A stretch of DNA of 64,000 nt from Myxococcus fulvus (GTDB taxonomy: Bacteria; Myxococcota; Myxococcia; Myxococcales; Myxococcaceae): the NCBI RefSeq assembly GCF_900111765.1, contig NZ_FOIB01000005.1, forward strand, positions 310,001 through 374,000, in the 5' to 3' direction. Below the pieces are notes generated by a model that was not told the origin of the DNA, did no database searches, and saw only the letters and a list, made by a program, of their open reading frames with translations. Of the stretch, positions 1 through 14,650 are shown one piece after another. Within the stretch, counting starts at the first letter, position 1. Every line of letters begins with the position of its first letter. A program made the translations under genes and the position numbers.

Positions 1-169
1 GTTCGCGGGGACGGAGCTCGAGACGCGCGTGTACCTGCACGCCGAGCCCGGGGCGCTCTCGACGGATGCACGAGGCGAAAGGCAGCTCGCGGGAAGCCCG
101 ATGGCCCGGCTGGAGGGATGGACCACCGGTGGCGTGCCCGGCCAGGTGACCGAGCACGCGGCGCGCTAG
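1..169 (+). CDS. C-terminal end of an unidentified protein (5' end outside window)
   Basis: An open frame enters at the left edge in frame 2 and ends with TAG just before the convergent sigma-54 regulator gene, giving 55 residues. The codons show the strong G/C third-position bias of neighbouring genes, so it looks coding. The visible tail is polar with no recognisable motif, and I cannot assign a function. It converges on the next gene with no spacer. Confidence 0.5.
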   Translation, partial: FAGTELETRVYLHAEPGALSTDARGERQLAGSPMARLEGWTTGGVPGQVTEHAAR

Positions 170-1549
<1,380 letters not shown>

Positions 1550-1583
1550 GAGCATCCCACGCTAGCACGGTAGACTCGGTGCC

Positions 1584-2975
1584 ATGGCCTCCCTCCATTT
1601 CCTCGGCGCCGCCGGAACCGTGACGGGTTCCAAGTTCCTCCTCGAGCATGACGGGCAGCAGGTGCTCGTGGACTGTGGGCTCTTCCAGGGACAAAAGGAG
1701 CTGCGACAGCGCAACTGGCAACCGCTCCCGCTGCCCGCGCGCGAGCTGGACGCCATCGTGCTCACGCATGCGCATATCGACCACACGGGTGGGCTGCCGC
1801 GCGTGATTCGCGAGGGCTACGACGGCCCCATCTACAGCACGCCCGGCACCCGGGATTTGACGGCCCTGCTGCTGCCGGACTCGGCGTACCTGCACGAGGA
1901 GGAGGCGCGCTACGCCAACAAGGAGGGCTACTCCAAGCACCACCCCGCCCTGCCCCTCTACACGGTGCCGGACGCCGAGCGCTCGGTGGGGATGATCGAG
2001 ACCTTCGGCTACGAGCGGCCGAAGGAGATCCTCCCCGGCATCACCCTGACCTTCTATCGTGCGGGCCACATCCTCGGCTCGGCCGTCTGTGTGTTCGATT
2101 TGAAGAGCACGCGTCAGCGCGTGGTCTTCAGTGGAGACCTGGGTCGCTATCAGGCGCCCATCTTGAGGGACCCGCAGAGCGTGGACTCGGCGACGACGCT
2201 GGTGGTCGAGAGCACATATGGGGACCGGCAGCACCGCGAGCAGAAGCCGATGGAGGCGCTGCGAGACGCGGTGAAGGGTGCGTTCGACCGTGGGGGCGTG
2301 GTGGTGATTCCCGCATTCGCGGTGGGGCGTACGCAGGAGCTGCTCTTCCACCTGCGCAACCTGGAGGAGGCGAAGCAGATCCCGGTGGTGGACGTGTTCG
2401 TGGACTCGCCGATGGCGTGTGACGCGACGCCCGTGTACCTGGCGCACCCGGAGGAGCACGACCTGGTGATGAAGTCGCTGGTGGAGCGTGGGGCATCACC
2501 GCTGGCGACGCAGAAGACGCGCTTCGTCACGTCGGCGCAGGAGAGCAAGCGGCTGAACATGCACGAAGGGCCGGCCATCATCATCTCCGCGTCCGGCATG
2601 GCGACAGGAGGCCGCGTGCTGCACCACCTGAAGCACCGGTTGCCGGACCCGCGCAACACGGTGTTGTTCGTGGGCTACCAGTCCGTGGGCTCGCGTGGGC
2701 GCAAGTTGCTGGATGGGGAGAAGGAGTGCCGCATCCACGGGCAGGTGGTGCCGGTGGGCGCGGAGATTCGGACGGTGAGCGGGTTCTCCGCGCACGCGGA
2801 CTGGACGGAGACGATGCGCTGGATGGAGGGCTTCGATTCGCCGCCGCGACAGACGCTGCTGGTGCACGGCGAGCCGGACGCGCTGGAGGGGCTCCGGCGG
2901 CGGGTGCAGTCGAAGGGATGGAAGGCGTACGTGCCGGGCTACCTGGAGAAGGTCGAGCTGGAGCTGGCGGCCTGA
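1584..2975 (+). CDS. Beta-CASP metallo-beta-lactamase-fold RNase
   Basis: A 463-residue cytoplasmic zinc-dependent RNA-processing nuclease of the CPSF73/YSH1-like group. The metal site HAHIDH sits at residues 62-67 and further ligands follow in HILGS and FSGDLG. The beta-CASP cap is marked by VVESTYGDR, then PAFAVGRTQE, SASGMATGGR and the C-terminal SGFSAHAD. Length and motif order match the family over its whole length. The substrate is not predictable; family members act on mRNA or tRNA. It is a single gene divergent from the FHA activator and convergent with the next gene only 3 bases away. Confidence 0.9.
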   Translation: MASLHFLGAAGTVTGSKFLLEHDGQQVLVDCGLFQGQKELRQRNWQPLPLPARELDAIVLTHAHIDHTGGLPRVIREGYDGPIYSTPGTRDLTALLLPDSAYLHEEEARYANKEGYSKHHPALPLYTVPDAERSVGMIETFGYERPKEILPGITLTFYRAGHILGSAVCVFDLKSTRQRVVFSGDLGRYQAPILRDPQSVDSATTLVVESTYGDRQHREQKPMEALRDAVKGAFDRGGVVVIPAFAVGRTQELLFHLRNLEEAKQIPVVDVFVDSPMACDATPVYLAHPEEHDLVMKSLVERGASPLATQKTRFVTSAQESKRLNMHEGPAIIISASGMATGGRVLHHLKHRLPDPRNTVLFVGYQSVGSRGRKLLDGEKECRIHGQVVPVGAEIRTVSGFSAHADWTETMRWMEGFDSPPRQTLLVHGEPDALEGLRRRVQSKGWKAYVPGYLEKVELELAA

Positions 2976-2978
2976 CGG

Positions 2979-5900
2979 TCAGGGCTTCGGCGTGCGGGTC
3001 CCCGAATGGAAGGAGCACTGGACGACGAAGTCCGGTGCGTTCGGGGACTCGGGAGAGACGTGTTCGAGGAACGCGGTCCGCTCGTCTCCGGTCCACAGGT
3101 TCACGAAGTCGCCCATCCACCACTGGGAGAGGGAGCGCGCGGCGCGCGCCACGGAGTCTCGTGACACGGTGGTGAGGGAGCGCTGGGCGTCCATCAGGTC
3201 ACGCACCAGTCGGGCTGGGAGCAGCCAGCACTCGGCGCGAGGGATGGGCGGGACGAGGAAGAGGCAGTAGGCCGAGTCGGTGCGTGACAGCAGACCATCG
3301 ACCATTTCACGGCCGAGCTTGAAGTGCGGCAGCCACTGGCCTTCGCCACGTTGCTCCAGCTTCACGACCTGGACGAGCACCGCGCGCTCCGTGTCCACGA
3401 AGCCGTCGACCTCGGCGCTCATGATGAACGCGATTTCGGTCCCCGCGGTGCGTGAGTCCGGCACCCGGTCCGACGAGCCTCGCTTGGCTCGGCCACGCCG
3501 CGAGCGTGCAGTGGGTTCTTCGTCGGGGAGACGCACTTCGGAGGCGGAGGTCTCCGTGGGCGCGACCAGCGGAGGCAGCGGCTCCGTGACAGCCGCGTCG
3601 TTGGAAGACGAGGGCGCAGAAGGCGAGGCTTCGTTGCGTGAGCCACCGTCAACAAGGCTGGCGGCCGCCGGCGCGGGGATGACACCGGAGGGTTCGCTCT
3701 CGACGGCGAGGTCAGCCACCTGGATGGGCGCGTCGACACGAGAAGCGTTGTCGCTCGCGGCATCCGCAGCCGGTGCGAAGGAGCCGAGGAGTGAGGCGCC
3801 GTCTGCCTCCTGCGGATGGGCGTCAACGTGAGAGGGGTCCTCGGACGCCACACGATGCGCATCCGGTTCGCCCACCGCCTCTGCGTCCGCGCGAGTCACA
3901 CTCGGCACGGACAGGTCCCCGTCTATCGGCCCGGTCGATTCATCGGATTCGGCAACCGCCGCCGTCGCATCCAGCCCTTCGACAGCCAATCCGTCAGTGG
4001 GCGCCTCGCTCACCTCCGCGAGCGCCGTTTCATCGGAAGCATCCACCCGCGACAGTGCCTCCGCATCCAACAAGCGCGAGACCTCGTCCTCCATCGGCAG
4101 CGAGTCGTCCCCGATTCCCTCGCCTTCATCCTCGGCAATCACGGACTCGACCACGGGGGCCATGGAGGTCGACATGTCCAGCACGCCCACCTCGGTGGAC
4201 ACGGGCACTGCCACCGCCCTCCCCCGCCCTCGCCTCGATGGCTTCGGCGCCTCGACCACCCGCTCCGCCACGCGCCGCACCGTCAGCTCGAAATCGAGCG
4301 GCGGCGGCTGGCCCTGGGCCAGCAACGAGAACAGGTCCGCCTTCACGCGGCCCAGCTCTCCACTCAGCGCCTCCAGCAGCGAGTCCACCAACTCCACCGT
4401 GTCCTCGCGGAACCGCTCCGGATAGCGCGCCGAGAAGTCCGCCTCCACGCGAGACACCGCGCCGAACAGCAGCTCCTCCAGGTCACGATCCCTCAGCCAC
4501 GTCCGCCCACTCAACGGCACCGCACGCGTCACATGCAGATGCCTCAACGCATCCGTGAGCGACGCCGGCCCCACCGCACCCGTGGGCGGCGGAGCCTTCG
4601 CCCCATCCTTCCCCGTGGCTCCCTGAAACCAGCGCTGCAATGTCCGAACGCGCAGCCGCACCCGCGACGACGGATGGTCCTTGAGCCGCCGCACCTGTCG
4701 CCGGTCCGTCTCCGTCCGCGTCAGCGACAGCACCACGAGCTCCGCCTCGGATGACGCCGCGTCCGGCGCGCACCACAGGAAGAACTCGATGGCCGCCTTC
4801 CGAGGCATGGGCTTGCGAGCAATCCGCTCCGCCACCTCGTCCCGCCACGCCGCCAGCTCATCCAACCCGGGCCGATTCTCCGAGCCCAGCTTCGGCCACA
4901 AATCCGCGCACTCCTCCGCCAGCCAGCACAGGTGCGCGAAGCCCGTGGCCATCGGCTCCAGCTTCGCCCGCATCCGCTTGCGTCGCTCGAACGCGTCCGA
5001 CAAGCCCTTGCGCACCGACGCGCGGAACAGCCGCTCCTCCAGCCACACCTGCGTCAGCACCAGCCCCGGCTCGCCCTTTCGCAGGTTCGCCTGACAGTGG
5101 TCCAACACGAAACGCACGGGCCCCAGGTCCGTCAGCGTGTCGAAGTCACTGCCCACCAACGCGCCCAGCGCCCCGCGCAGCCCGTCCACCGGCGGCGCAT
5201 CGAAGCGCGCCAGCAGCTCGCACAGGTTCTCCACCACCGCCGGAGACCCGCCCACCTCCAACGTGCGCGCCAGCAACACGCCCGCGCGAGCACACCACTC
5301 CGGCTCCTTGCGTCCGTTCGGGTAGCACGCCAGGAAGCCCCGCATCGCCCCGCGTCCATCCGGAGATGTCGCCAGCGCGAACAGCCGCTCGGCCAGCACC
5401 TCCGAGGCCTCCTGCCACGGAATCCGCGAGGCCCGCGTGCGGATGTACTCCGCCAGCTTGTCGCGCCCGGCCTCCGCCGTCGCCGGCAGCAGCAGGCGCA
5501 GCTGCTCCAGCATCCCGATGGCCTTGTTGCCCGAGGCCATCACCCGCTTGACGTCCACCTCCACCGAGTCGAGGAAGCGCAGGGCCCGTCCGTCATACGT
5601 ACACGGCACGTTCCCCACCAGCGACAGCAGCGAGTCCGGGTGACGCTTCAGATACCGCGTCAGCACCGTCGACAGCGCGGCCTCGCTCTCACGAAGCACC
5701 CGCGCCGCGACCTCCGGCTCACCCGTGCCCCGGAGGAGCTCCAGCATCGCGCCCTGCCGCGACAACAACCGCTCCAACAAGCCCGCCGGCGGCGCCTCAT
5801 AGGGCCACAGAAGCTCACTGCACGAGCCCACCAGGAACAACAGCTCCCCGAGCCCTCGCTCCCCACGGGCCAGCCGCTCCCAGGCGGCGAGCTGCGCCAG

Positions 5901-6056
5901 CGTCCGCTCCTCCAGCGACGCCCCGCGCACCCAATCGGCGAAGGACGTGTTCCAGCGCGCGGACGCCTCCACCGCCTCCGTGGTGGGAGTGCTCGCGACT
6001 TCCTCATAGAGCGGCCGGAGCGACTCCGGCCACGCGGCTTCACCGGACGGGTGCAT
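2979..6056 (-). CDS. Large three-part protein of unknown function with a possible PD-(D/E)XK-like C-terminal domain
   Basis: 1025 residues that I do not recognise as a named family. Residues 1-605 are helix-rich and resemble a repeat or scaffold region. Residues about 605-868 are a disordered acidic, Ala/Asp/Glu/Ser/Pro-rich linker starting with an SRRGRGR patch. Residues about 868-1025 form a compact domain: an acidic strand around GTEIAF (E874), then VLVQVVK with Q896 and K899, then a YCLFL strand and LLPARLV. That order resembles the D/E...QxK core of restriction-endonuclease-like folds, which is inference only. No signal peptide or membrane segment is visible. It starts 15 bases after the FdhF-like gene on the same strand, so the two may be cotranscribed. 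Confidence 0.75.
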   Translation of the reverse strand: MHPSGEAAWPESLRPLYEEVASTPTTEAVEASARWNTSFADWVRGASLEERTLAQLAAWERLARGERGLGELLFLVGSCSELLWPYEAPPAGLLERLLSRQGAMLELLRGTGEPEVAARVLRESEAALSTVLTRYLKRHPDSLLSLVGNVPCTYDGRALRFLDSVEVDVKRVMASGNKAIGMLEQLRLLLPATAEAGRDKLAEYIRTRASRIPWQEASEVLAERLFALATSPDGRGAMRGFLACYPNGRKEPEWCARAGVLLARTLEVGGSPAVVENLCELLARFDAPPVDGLRGALGALVGSDFDTLTDLGPVRFVLDHCQANLRKGEPGLVLTQVWLEERLFRASVRKGLSDAFERRKRMRAKLEPMATGFAHLCWLAEECADLWPKLGSENRPGLDELAAWRDEVAERIARKPMPRKAAIEFFLWCAPDAASSEAELVVLSLTRTETDRRQVRRLKDHPSSRVRLRVRTLQRWFQGATGKDGAKAPPPTGAVGPASLTDALRHLHVTRAVPLSGRTWLRDRDLEELLFGAVSRVEADFSARYPERFREDTVELVDSLLEALSGELGRVKADLFSLLAQGQPPPLDFELTVRRVAERVVEAPKPSRRGRGRAVAVPVSTEVGVLDMSTSMAPVVESVIAEDEGEGIGDDSLPMEDEVSRLLDAEALSRVDASDETALAEVSEAPTDGLAVEGLDATAAVAESDESTGPIDGDLSVPSVTRADAEAVGEPDAHRVASEDPSHVDAHPQEADGASLLGSFAPAADAASDNASRVDAPIQVADLAVESEPSGVIPAPAAASLVDGGSRNEASPSAPSSSNDAAVTEPLPPLVAPTETSASEVRLPDEEPTARSRRGRAKRGSSDRVPDSRTAGTEIAFIMSAEVDGFVDTERAVLVQVVKLEQRGEGQWLPHFKLGREMVDGLLSRTDSAYCLFLVPPIPRAECWLLPARLVRDLMDAQRSLTTVSRDSVARAARSLSQWWMGDFVNLWTGDERTAFLEHVSPESPNAPDFVVQCSFHSGTRTPKP

Positions 6057-6071
6057 GCGCGCTCACGGTTC

Positions 6072-8450
<2,379 letters not shown>

Positions 8451-8683
8451 GCCCGCCCTCTCCTGGTGCCATCCGGACGACCGTCCGCTCGTGGCGCGCG
8501 CGAGTCTACCGCTCCCGGGCCTCGCGGTAACGCCTGCTCGAAGCCCGTCGGGCCCTCGCTCCCCGCCCGGCCCACGCCCGGACGACCGACGAGGCGAAGC
8601 GGCGTTGCCGGGAACGCTCGCGGTCAAAACCCTCTGGAGGACAGGACCCCACGCGCGAGCCGGAATCCAAGGAGGCGGATGAC

Positions 8684-9841
8684 ATGAGTGGAAGGCGCCA
8701 TGATGACCCCGACCGACGGGGCAAGGAGCGACACGGTCGCGGAGAGCACGAAGGCAGACGCCACCCGCGAAGCGAGCACGAGGGCCCCCCTGCCTGGCGC
8801 GCCGGGGACCCGGGCCACCACCTGGGCCCGCCCCGTCACGAGCACCATGAGCACCACGCTCGGCCGGGCCGCGACTCCCACCGCTCGGACTGGGACGCCC
8901 GGCGCGACTTCGAGCACCCCTCCCGGGACCTCGACCGCGACCGCGACTACCGCACGCTCCGAGGCGACCGGGACTCGCTCGACTATGAAATCGACCGGGA
9001 CTTCGGCGACGCGGCCAGGGCGCTGGACCGGGCCCACGAGTACGGCCGGGACTTCGACCGCGACCGGGAGCTGGACCGCCGCGCCCGGCACTTCGACCCG
9101 GAGCGGATTGCCCGACGACCGGGCTACAGCCCGAGCGGCACCTTCCGCGCGCTCGACGAGGACGCGCCCCGACGACACGGCCCGCCCGACGACCGAGGCG
9201 GCGCGCACCGGGGCCCCTGGAGAGACGCTCCGTCGGACTCGCTCCGTCGCGGGGACGTGGGCCCGGGCCACTCACGCCACGGTCGACGCGGCGCGGACGC
9301 CTGGGATGAGCCCGAGGCGTGGATGGACGAACTCAGGGAGCTGCGCCCTCGCGAGCGGCCCGCGGAGGCGGATGTGCGACTGGGCGGCACGCAGCCCTCG
9401 GGCCACGGACCGGGCGTGGAGAACATGGCGCCGCCCCAGGTGGGGTTCTCCACCAGCGCGACGCGCGCGGATGACCACGACCTGGGCCATGGTGGCTACG
9501 CCGGAGGCCCCAGCCGCACCCGCGCGCCCCGAGGACGCGGGCCTCGTGGCTACCAACGGGGCGACGACCGCATCCGCGCGGACATCTGCGACCGGCTGAT
9601 GCAGGAGTGGATGGACGCCTCGGACGTGGGGGTGCAGGTGCTGGACGGCGTGGTGACGCTCGCCGGGAGCGTGCGCAGCCGCGACGAGAAGCGCGCCATC
9701 GAGGACGTCACCGAGTCGGTGCTCGGCGTGAAGGAGGTCCTCAACCACCTGCGCCTCCACCGCAGCGGCGGCGTGGCGCACCCACCCTCCTCCCAGGCCC
9801 CGCTCCAGGTCCCGGACGACGACGGTTCGCTGCACTCCTGA
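8684..9841 (+). CDS. BON-domain protein with long Arg/Asp/His-rich low-complexity N-terminus
   Basis: 385 residues. The first about 290 are low-complexity and highly charged, dominated by Arg, Asp, His and Gly with repeated RD pairs, and are probably disordered. A single BON domain follows (about residues 300-370, with GVVTLAGSVRSRDEKR and VLGVKEVLNHL). BON domains bind phospholipids or membranes and occur in OsmY-like stress proteins. There is no signal peptide, which is odd for a BON protein. The ATG follows GGAGG with 8-base spacing. It is divergent from the FdhF-like gene across 233 bases in which I see no further gene. Confidence 0.75.
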   Translation: MSGRRHDDPDRRGKERHGRGEHEGRRHPRSEHEGPPAWRAGDPGHHLGPPRHEHHEHHARPGRDSHRSDWDARRDFEHPSRDLDRDRDYRTLRGDRDSLDYEIDRDFGDAARALDRAHEYGRDFDRDRELDRRARHFDPERIARRPGYSPSGTFRALDEDAPRRHGPPDDRGGAHRGPWRDAPSDSLRRGDVGPGHSRHGRRGADAWDEPEAWMDELRELRPRERPAEADVRLGGTQPSGHGPGVENMAPPQVGFSTSATRADDHDLGHGGYAGGPSRTRAPRGRGPRGYQRGDDRIRADICDRLMQEWMDASDVGVQVLDGVVTLAGSVRSRDEKRAIEDVTESVLGVKEVLNHLRLHRSGGVAHPPSSQAPLQVPDDDGSLHS

Positions 9842-9900
9842 GGGGGCTTCGGCCCCGCGCGTCATGGACGGAGCGTGCCCGTCCCCACCTCGGGGACGGG
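9842..9900 (+). terminator. Two hairpins after the BON-domain gene
   Basis: Directly after the stop codon is a GGGGC stem closed by a TTCG tetraloop (9843-9856). It is followed by a 9-bp perfect stem, CCCGTCCCC with GGGGACGGG (9878-9900). Neither has a clear T-run, so this is a probable transcript end or 3'-stabilising structure rather than a textbook intrinsic terminator. Confidence 0.4.
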
Positions 9901-10018
9901 GCGCCCGACGCCTCCAGCGGACACTGCGCGCGAAGGCCCTCACGGTGCTCCCCCCGCGCTCCACGGGTTCGGGTAGTGTGCCGGGCCTTTCCGTCAGCCA
10001 TTCCTCAGGAGCCCGTTC

Positions 10019-11674
<1,656 letters not shown>

Positions 11675-11688
11675 CCTTGTGCCTCGCC

Positions 11689-12429
11689 ATGGCCCCCCCC
11701 GCGCGCCCGAGCCTCACGCTGTTCTTGGCCCTTGCTCTCGGAGCGCTCGCGGGGTGTGCGCCCTCCGCCGTCGGCCCCATGGTGATGCGCCTGGGGCCCG
11801 GCTCGGCCCAGCAGCGCATGCTCCAGGCGGGCATCCGCACCGGCCCCCGGCTCAGCGCGCCCATCGCGGGGACGGTGCCCTCCGTCGGCACCGATGACCG
11901 CTTCCGCGGCGACGACGCGAGCTTCTCCACCCAGCAGTGGGGGCTCGCCTTCGACGCCGCGATGACGTGGCCGCTCACCGAGCGGCTGCACCTGCACACG
12001 GGCCTGCAGGGCGAGATGTTCCTGCCGCTGCCCGTGCCCGGCTACGGCGTCTACGCGGGCATGTCCTATTACATCGGCTCGGAGAGCCTGGGGTTCGCGC
12101 CCTCGCTCGCGGTGCGCGGGGCGTCCGACTTCGGCATCTCCTCGAGCAAGGGCGGACCGGGCAGCATGGCGGGCGCGGAGGCGACGTGTGCCCTGACCTT
12201 CTCTCCGGAGTCCGGGGTGTCGGTGGGCCTGGTCCCCTTCGTCGCGGTGCACACGCTGTCGTCGCACGGCGTGAGCAACGGCTCGCTGTACTACGGCGGG
12301 GTCGTCGCCGCGCGCTTCACGTGGGGATGGCTGGACACCCTGGAGCTGTCGGGTGGCTTCGGCCGGGCGAAGGTCGGAGACAGCACGAGCTGGAACGTTC
12401 CCATCGTGGGTGTGCGTGGAGGTCGTTGA
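11689..12429 (+). CDS. Putative lipoprotein or outer-membrane-type protein between hutU and hutI
   Basis: 246 residues with a lipoprotein-like N-terminus: a hydrophobic LFLALALGALAGC segment with lipobox LAGC at about residues 22-25. The rest is rich in Gly, Ser and aromatic residues with alternating patterns (YGVYAGMSYYIGS, GSLYYGGVVAARFTWG), compatible with a small beta-barrel or beta-sandwich. I do not recognise a family. It starts 14 bases after hutU and ends just before hutI, so it is probably in the hut operon. A TTG at 11677 in the same frame is a less likely start. Confidence 0.7.
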   Translation: MAPPARPSLTLFLALALGALAGCAPSAVGPMVMRLGPGSAQQRMLQAGIRTGPRLSAPIAGTVPSVGTDDRFRGDDASFSTQQWGLAFDAAMTWPLTERLHLHTGLQGEMFLPLPVPGYGVYAGMSYYIGSESLGFAPSLAVRGASDFGISSSKGGPGSMAGAEATCALTFSPESGVSVGLVPFVAVHTLSSHGVSNGSLYYGGVVAARFTWGWLDTLELSGGFGRAKVGDSTSWNVPIVGVRGGR

Positions 12430-12433
12430 CGTC

Positions 12434-13699
12434 ATGGAAGCGCTCGACTTGCTGGTCCGAAACACGTCCGAGGTCCTCACCCTGGAGGGCACGCACCGCG
12501 AGCCCGCGGAGGCCGCGCTCACCTCGCGTCCCCACGCCTGCGTGGGCATCCGCGCCGGTCGCATCGCCTATGTGGGCGCGGAGGCGGAGCTGCCACAGGG
12601 CAGCGTGGGCGCAAGCACGGAGGTGCTCGACGCGAAGGGCGGCTTCGTGGGCCCCGCCTTCGTGGACCCGCACACGCACCTGGTCTTCGCCGGCGAGCGC
12701 TCCGCCGAGTTCGACCTGCGCAACCAGGGCGCGACGTACCTGGAAATCGCCAAGGCCGGCGGCGGCATCGTCAGCACCGTGCGCGCCACGCGCGCGGCCA
12801 GCGAGGAGGAGCTGGTGCGGCTGGCACTGCCCCGCGTGCAGCGGCTGCTCGCGCAGGGCGTGACGGTGGCGGAGGTGAAGAGCGGCTACGGGCTCGACGT
12901 GGAGACGGAGCTGAAGATGCTGCGCGTGGTGCGCAGGCTCAACACGATGACGCCCGTGGAGCTGGTGCCCACGCTCCTGTGCGCGCACGCCATCCCCGCG
13001 GAGTACCGCGAGCGCCGCGAGGACTACGTCCGCCTCTGCATCGACGAAATCCTCCCCGCCGTCGCCAACGAGAGCCTGGCGCGCTTCTGCGACGTCTTCG
13101 TCGAGGACAGCGCCTTCACCGTCGACGAGGCCCGCCGCATCCTCACCGCCGGCCGCGAGCTGGGAATGCAGCCGCGCCTCCACGCCGACCAGCTCACCGC
13201 CTTCGGCGCCGCCGAGCTCGCCGCCGAGCTGGGCGCCGCCACCGCCGACCACCTGGAGCAAGTCACCGACGCCGGCCTGCGCGCGCTCGCCGCCGCCAAC
13301 GTCACCGCGGTGCTCGTGCCCACCTCCACCCTCTTCCTGCGCATGCGCCCATACGCGCCGGGACGTCGCATCCGTGACGCGGGCCTCAATGTCGCTTTGG
13401 GCACCAACGTCAACCCGGGCTCCGCCATGAGTGAAAACACGGCGTTGGCGCTGGGGCTCGCGTGTCTGGAGAACGGACTCAGCGCCGCGGAGGCGTATTG
13501 GGCTGCGACACGTGGTGCCGCGTTGTCATTGGGACTGCAACGACAGGGGCGGTTGGCCGTGGGTGATGCAGGCGACCTGGTGTTGTTCAGTTGTGCGTCT
13601 TTCCGTCATCTGCCCTACCATTTAGGAATAGGGCACGCGCGCACGGTGGTGAAGGCCGGGCGTGTCGTCGTCCAGCAGGAGCTGAATTCCTGCGGGTGA
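12434..13699 (+). CDS. hutI: Imidazolonepropionase
   Basis: 421 residues, normal for HutI. This amidohydrolase opens the imidazolone ring to N-formimino-glutamate, step three of histidine degradation. Metal ligands are seen in FVDPHTHLVFAG (HxH). Other family blocks are AGGGIVSTVRATR, EVKSGYGLD, RLHADQLTAFG and the LGTNVNPGSA loop. The start is the ATG four bases after the lipoprotein stop, so translation is probably coupled. A GTG just upstream in frame is possible. Confidence 0.96.
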   Translation: MEALDLLVRNTSEVLTLEGTHREPAEAALTSRPHACVGIRAGRIAYVGAEAELPQGSVGASTEVLDAKGGFVGPAFVDPHTHLVFAGERSAEFDLRNQGATYLEIAKAGGGIVSTVRATRAASEEELVRLALPRVQRLLAQGVTVAEVKSGYGLDVETELKMLRVVRRLNTMTPVELVPTLLCAHAIPAEYRERREDYVRLCIDEILPAVANESLARFCDVFVEDSAFTVDEARRILTAGRELGMQPRLHADQLTAFGAAELAAELGAATADHLEQVTDAGLRALAAANVTAVLVPTSTLFLRMRPYAPGRRIRDAGLNVALGTNVNPGSAMSENTALALGLACLENGLSAAEAYWAATRGAALSLGLQRQGRLAVGDAGDLVLFSCASFRHLPYHLGIGHARTVVKAGRVVVQQELNSCG

Positions 13700-13787
13700 A
13701 GCGACGTCGACTGGTGACACGTGCGTCGCACGGGAGTGCAGGAGAACTTCCCGTCGGGGCCGGCCGTTATAAGTACCAACTGCAGCC

Positions 13788-14648
13788 ATGTGCCGACTTT
13801 TTGGATTCAGATCGTCAGTCCCTTCCGCGGTCCACCCCTCGCTGGTGACGCAGAAGAACTCGCTCCTCATCCAGTCACGCGAGCACAAGGATGGATGGGG
13901 AATCGCCGCCTACGGCGCCGAAGCGGCTCCTGTCGTGGCCCACGGTGTGGGACCCGCGCACAGTGACCCCGACTTCGAGCGTGTCAGCAGCCGTGTGTCC
14001 TCACACACGGTGGTGGCGCACATCCGTCTGGCGTCGGTGGGCGCGGTGGAGCTGCGCAACTCCCACCCCTTCCACCACGGCCGCTGGACGTTCGTCCACA
14101 ACGGGACGTTGAGGGAATTCGCCCGGCACCGGGCCGCGGTGGAGGAGCTCATCTGCCCGACGCTGCGCGTGGGCATCCAGGGCACCACGGACAGCGAGCG
14201 GTGCTTCTACCTCTTCCTCACCCGCCTGGCGGCCAGGCATCCCATCGTCGGCTCGGTCCCTGTCGAGGGCGTCGCGCGGGCGCTCGCGGAGACGATGGGA
14301 CTGGTGGCGGCCATCACGGATGACTCGCAGGCGCAGCAGCGCTCCGCGATGAACTTCCTCGTCACCAATGGCGAGGTGATGGTGGCCTCGCGGCGCAACC
14401 GGACGCTCTTCGTTTCCGTGGGCGGAGCGCGGTGCGAGCTGGGCGGCCTGCCCGTCGCGGGCACGCGACTGGAGCAGCTCATCGTCTCCAGCGAGGCGCT
14501 GTGCGGCGGGCCGAACTGGGCGCCCGTCCAGGAGGAGGACGTCATCGGCGTGGACGCCGGGCTCGTCTTCCACCGCTGGCGTGTGCCGGAGCTCGCGGGC
14601 GACGTCGTCCCGCCGCCCACGCCCGGCCCCAGCCAGCACGCCGCCTGA
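13788..14648 (+). CDS. Class II glutamine amidotransferase domain protein
   Basis: 286 residues beginning MCRLFGF, with Cys2 as the expected N-terminal nucleophile after Met removal. SREHKDGWGIA, the VVAHIRLASVG strand and HPFHHGRWTFVHNG complete the Ntn-hydrolase glutaminase site of the YafJ/EgtC-like group. It has no second synthase domain, so it hydrolyses a gamma-glutamyl or glutamine-like substrate that cannot be named here. No ergothioneine genes are nearby. A TATAAG box lies about 20 bases upstream with a weak -35. It converges on tsaE with a 2-base gap. Confidence 0.9.
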   Translation: MCRLFGFRSSVPSAVHPSLVTQKNSLLIQSREHKDGWGIAAYGAEAAPVVAHGVGPAHSDPDFERVSSRVSSHTVVAHIRLASVGAVELRNSHPFHHGRWTFVHNGTLREFARHRAAVEELICPTLRVGIQGTTDSERCFYLFLTRLAARHPIVGSVPVEGVARALAETMGLVAAITDDSQAQQRSAMNFLVTNGEVMVASRRNRTLFVSVGGARCELGGLPVAGTRLEQLIVSSEALCGGPNWAPVQEEDVIGVDAGLVFHRWRVPELAGDVVPPPTPGPSQHAA

Positions 14649-14650
14649 CA

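Noticed and set aside
8451-9275. Upstream extension of the FdhF-like reading frame
   Set aside because: Antisense to the BON protein, with a Gly/Arg/Pro-rich composition and no homology. The ATG at 8450 has a good ribosome site.
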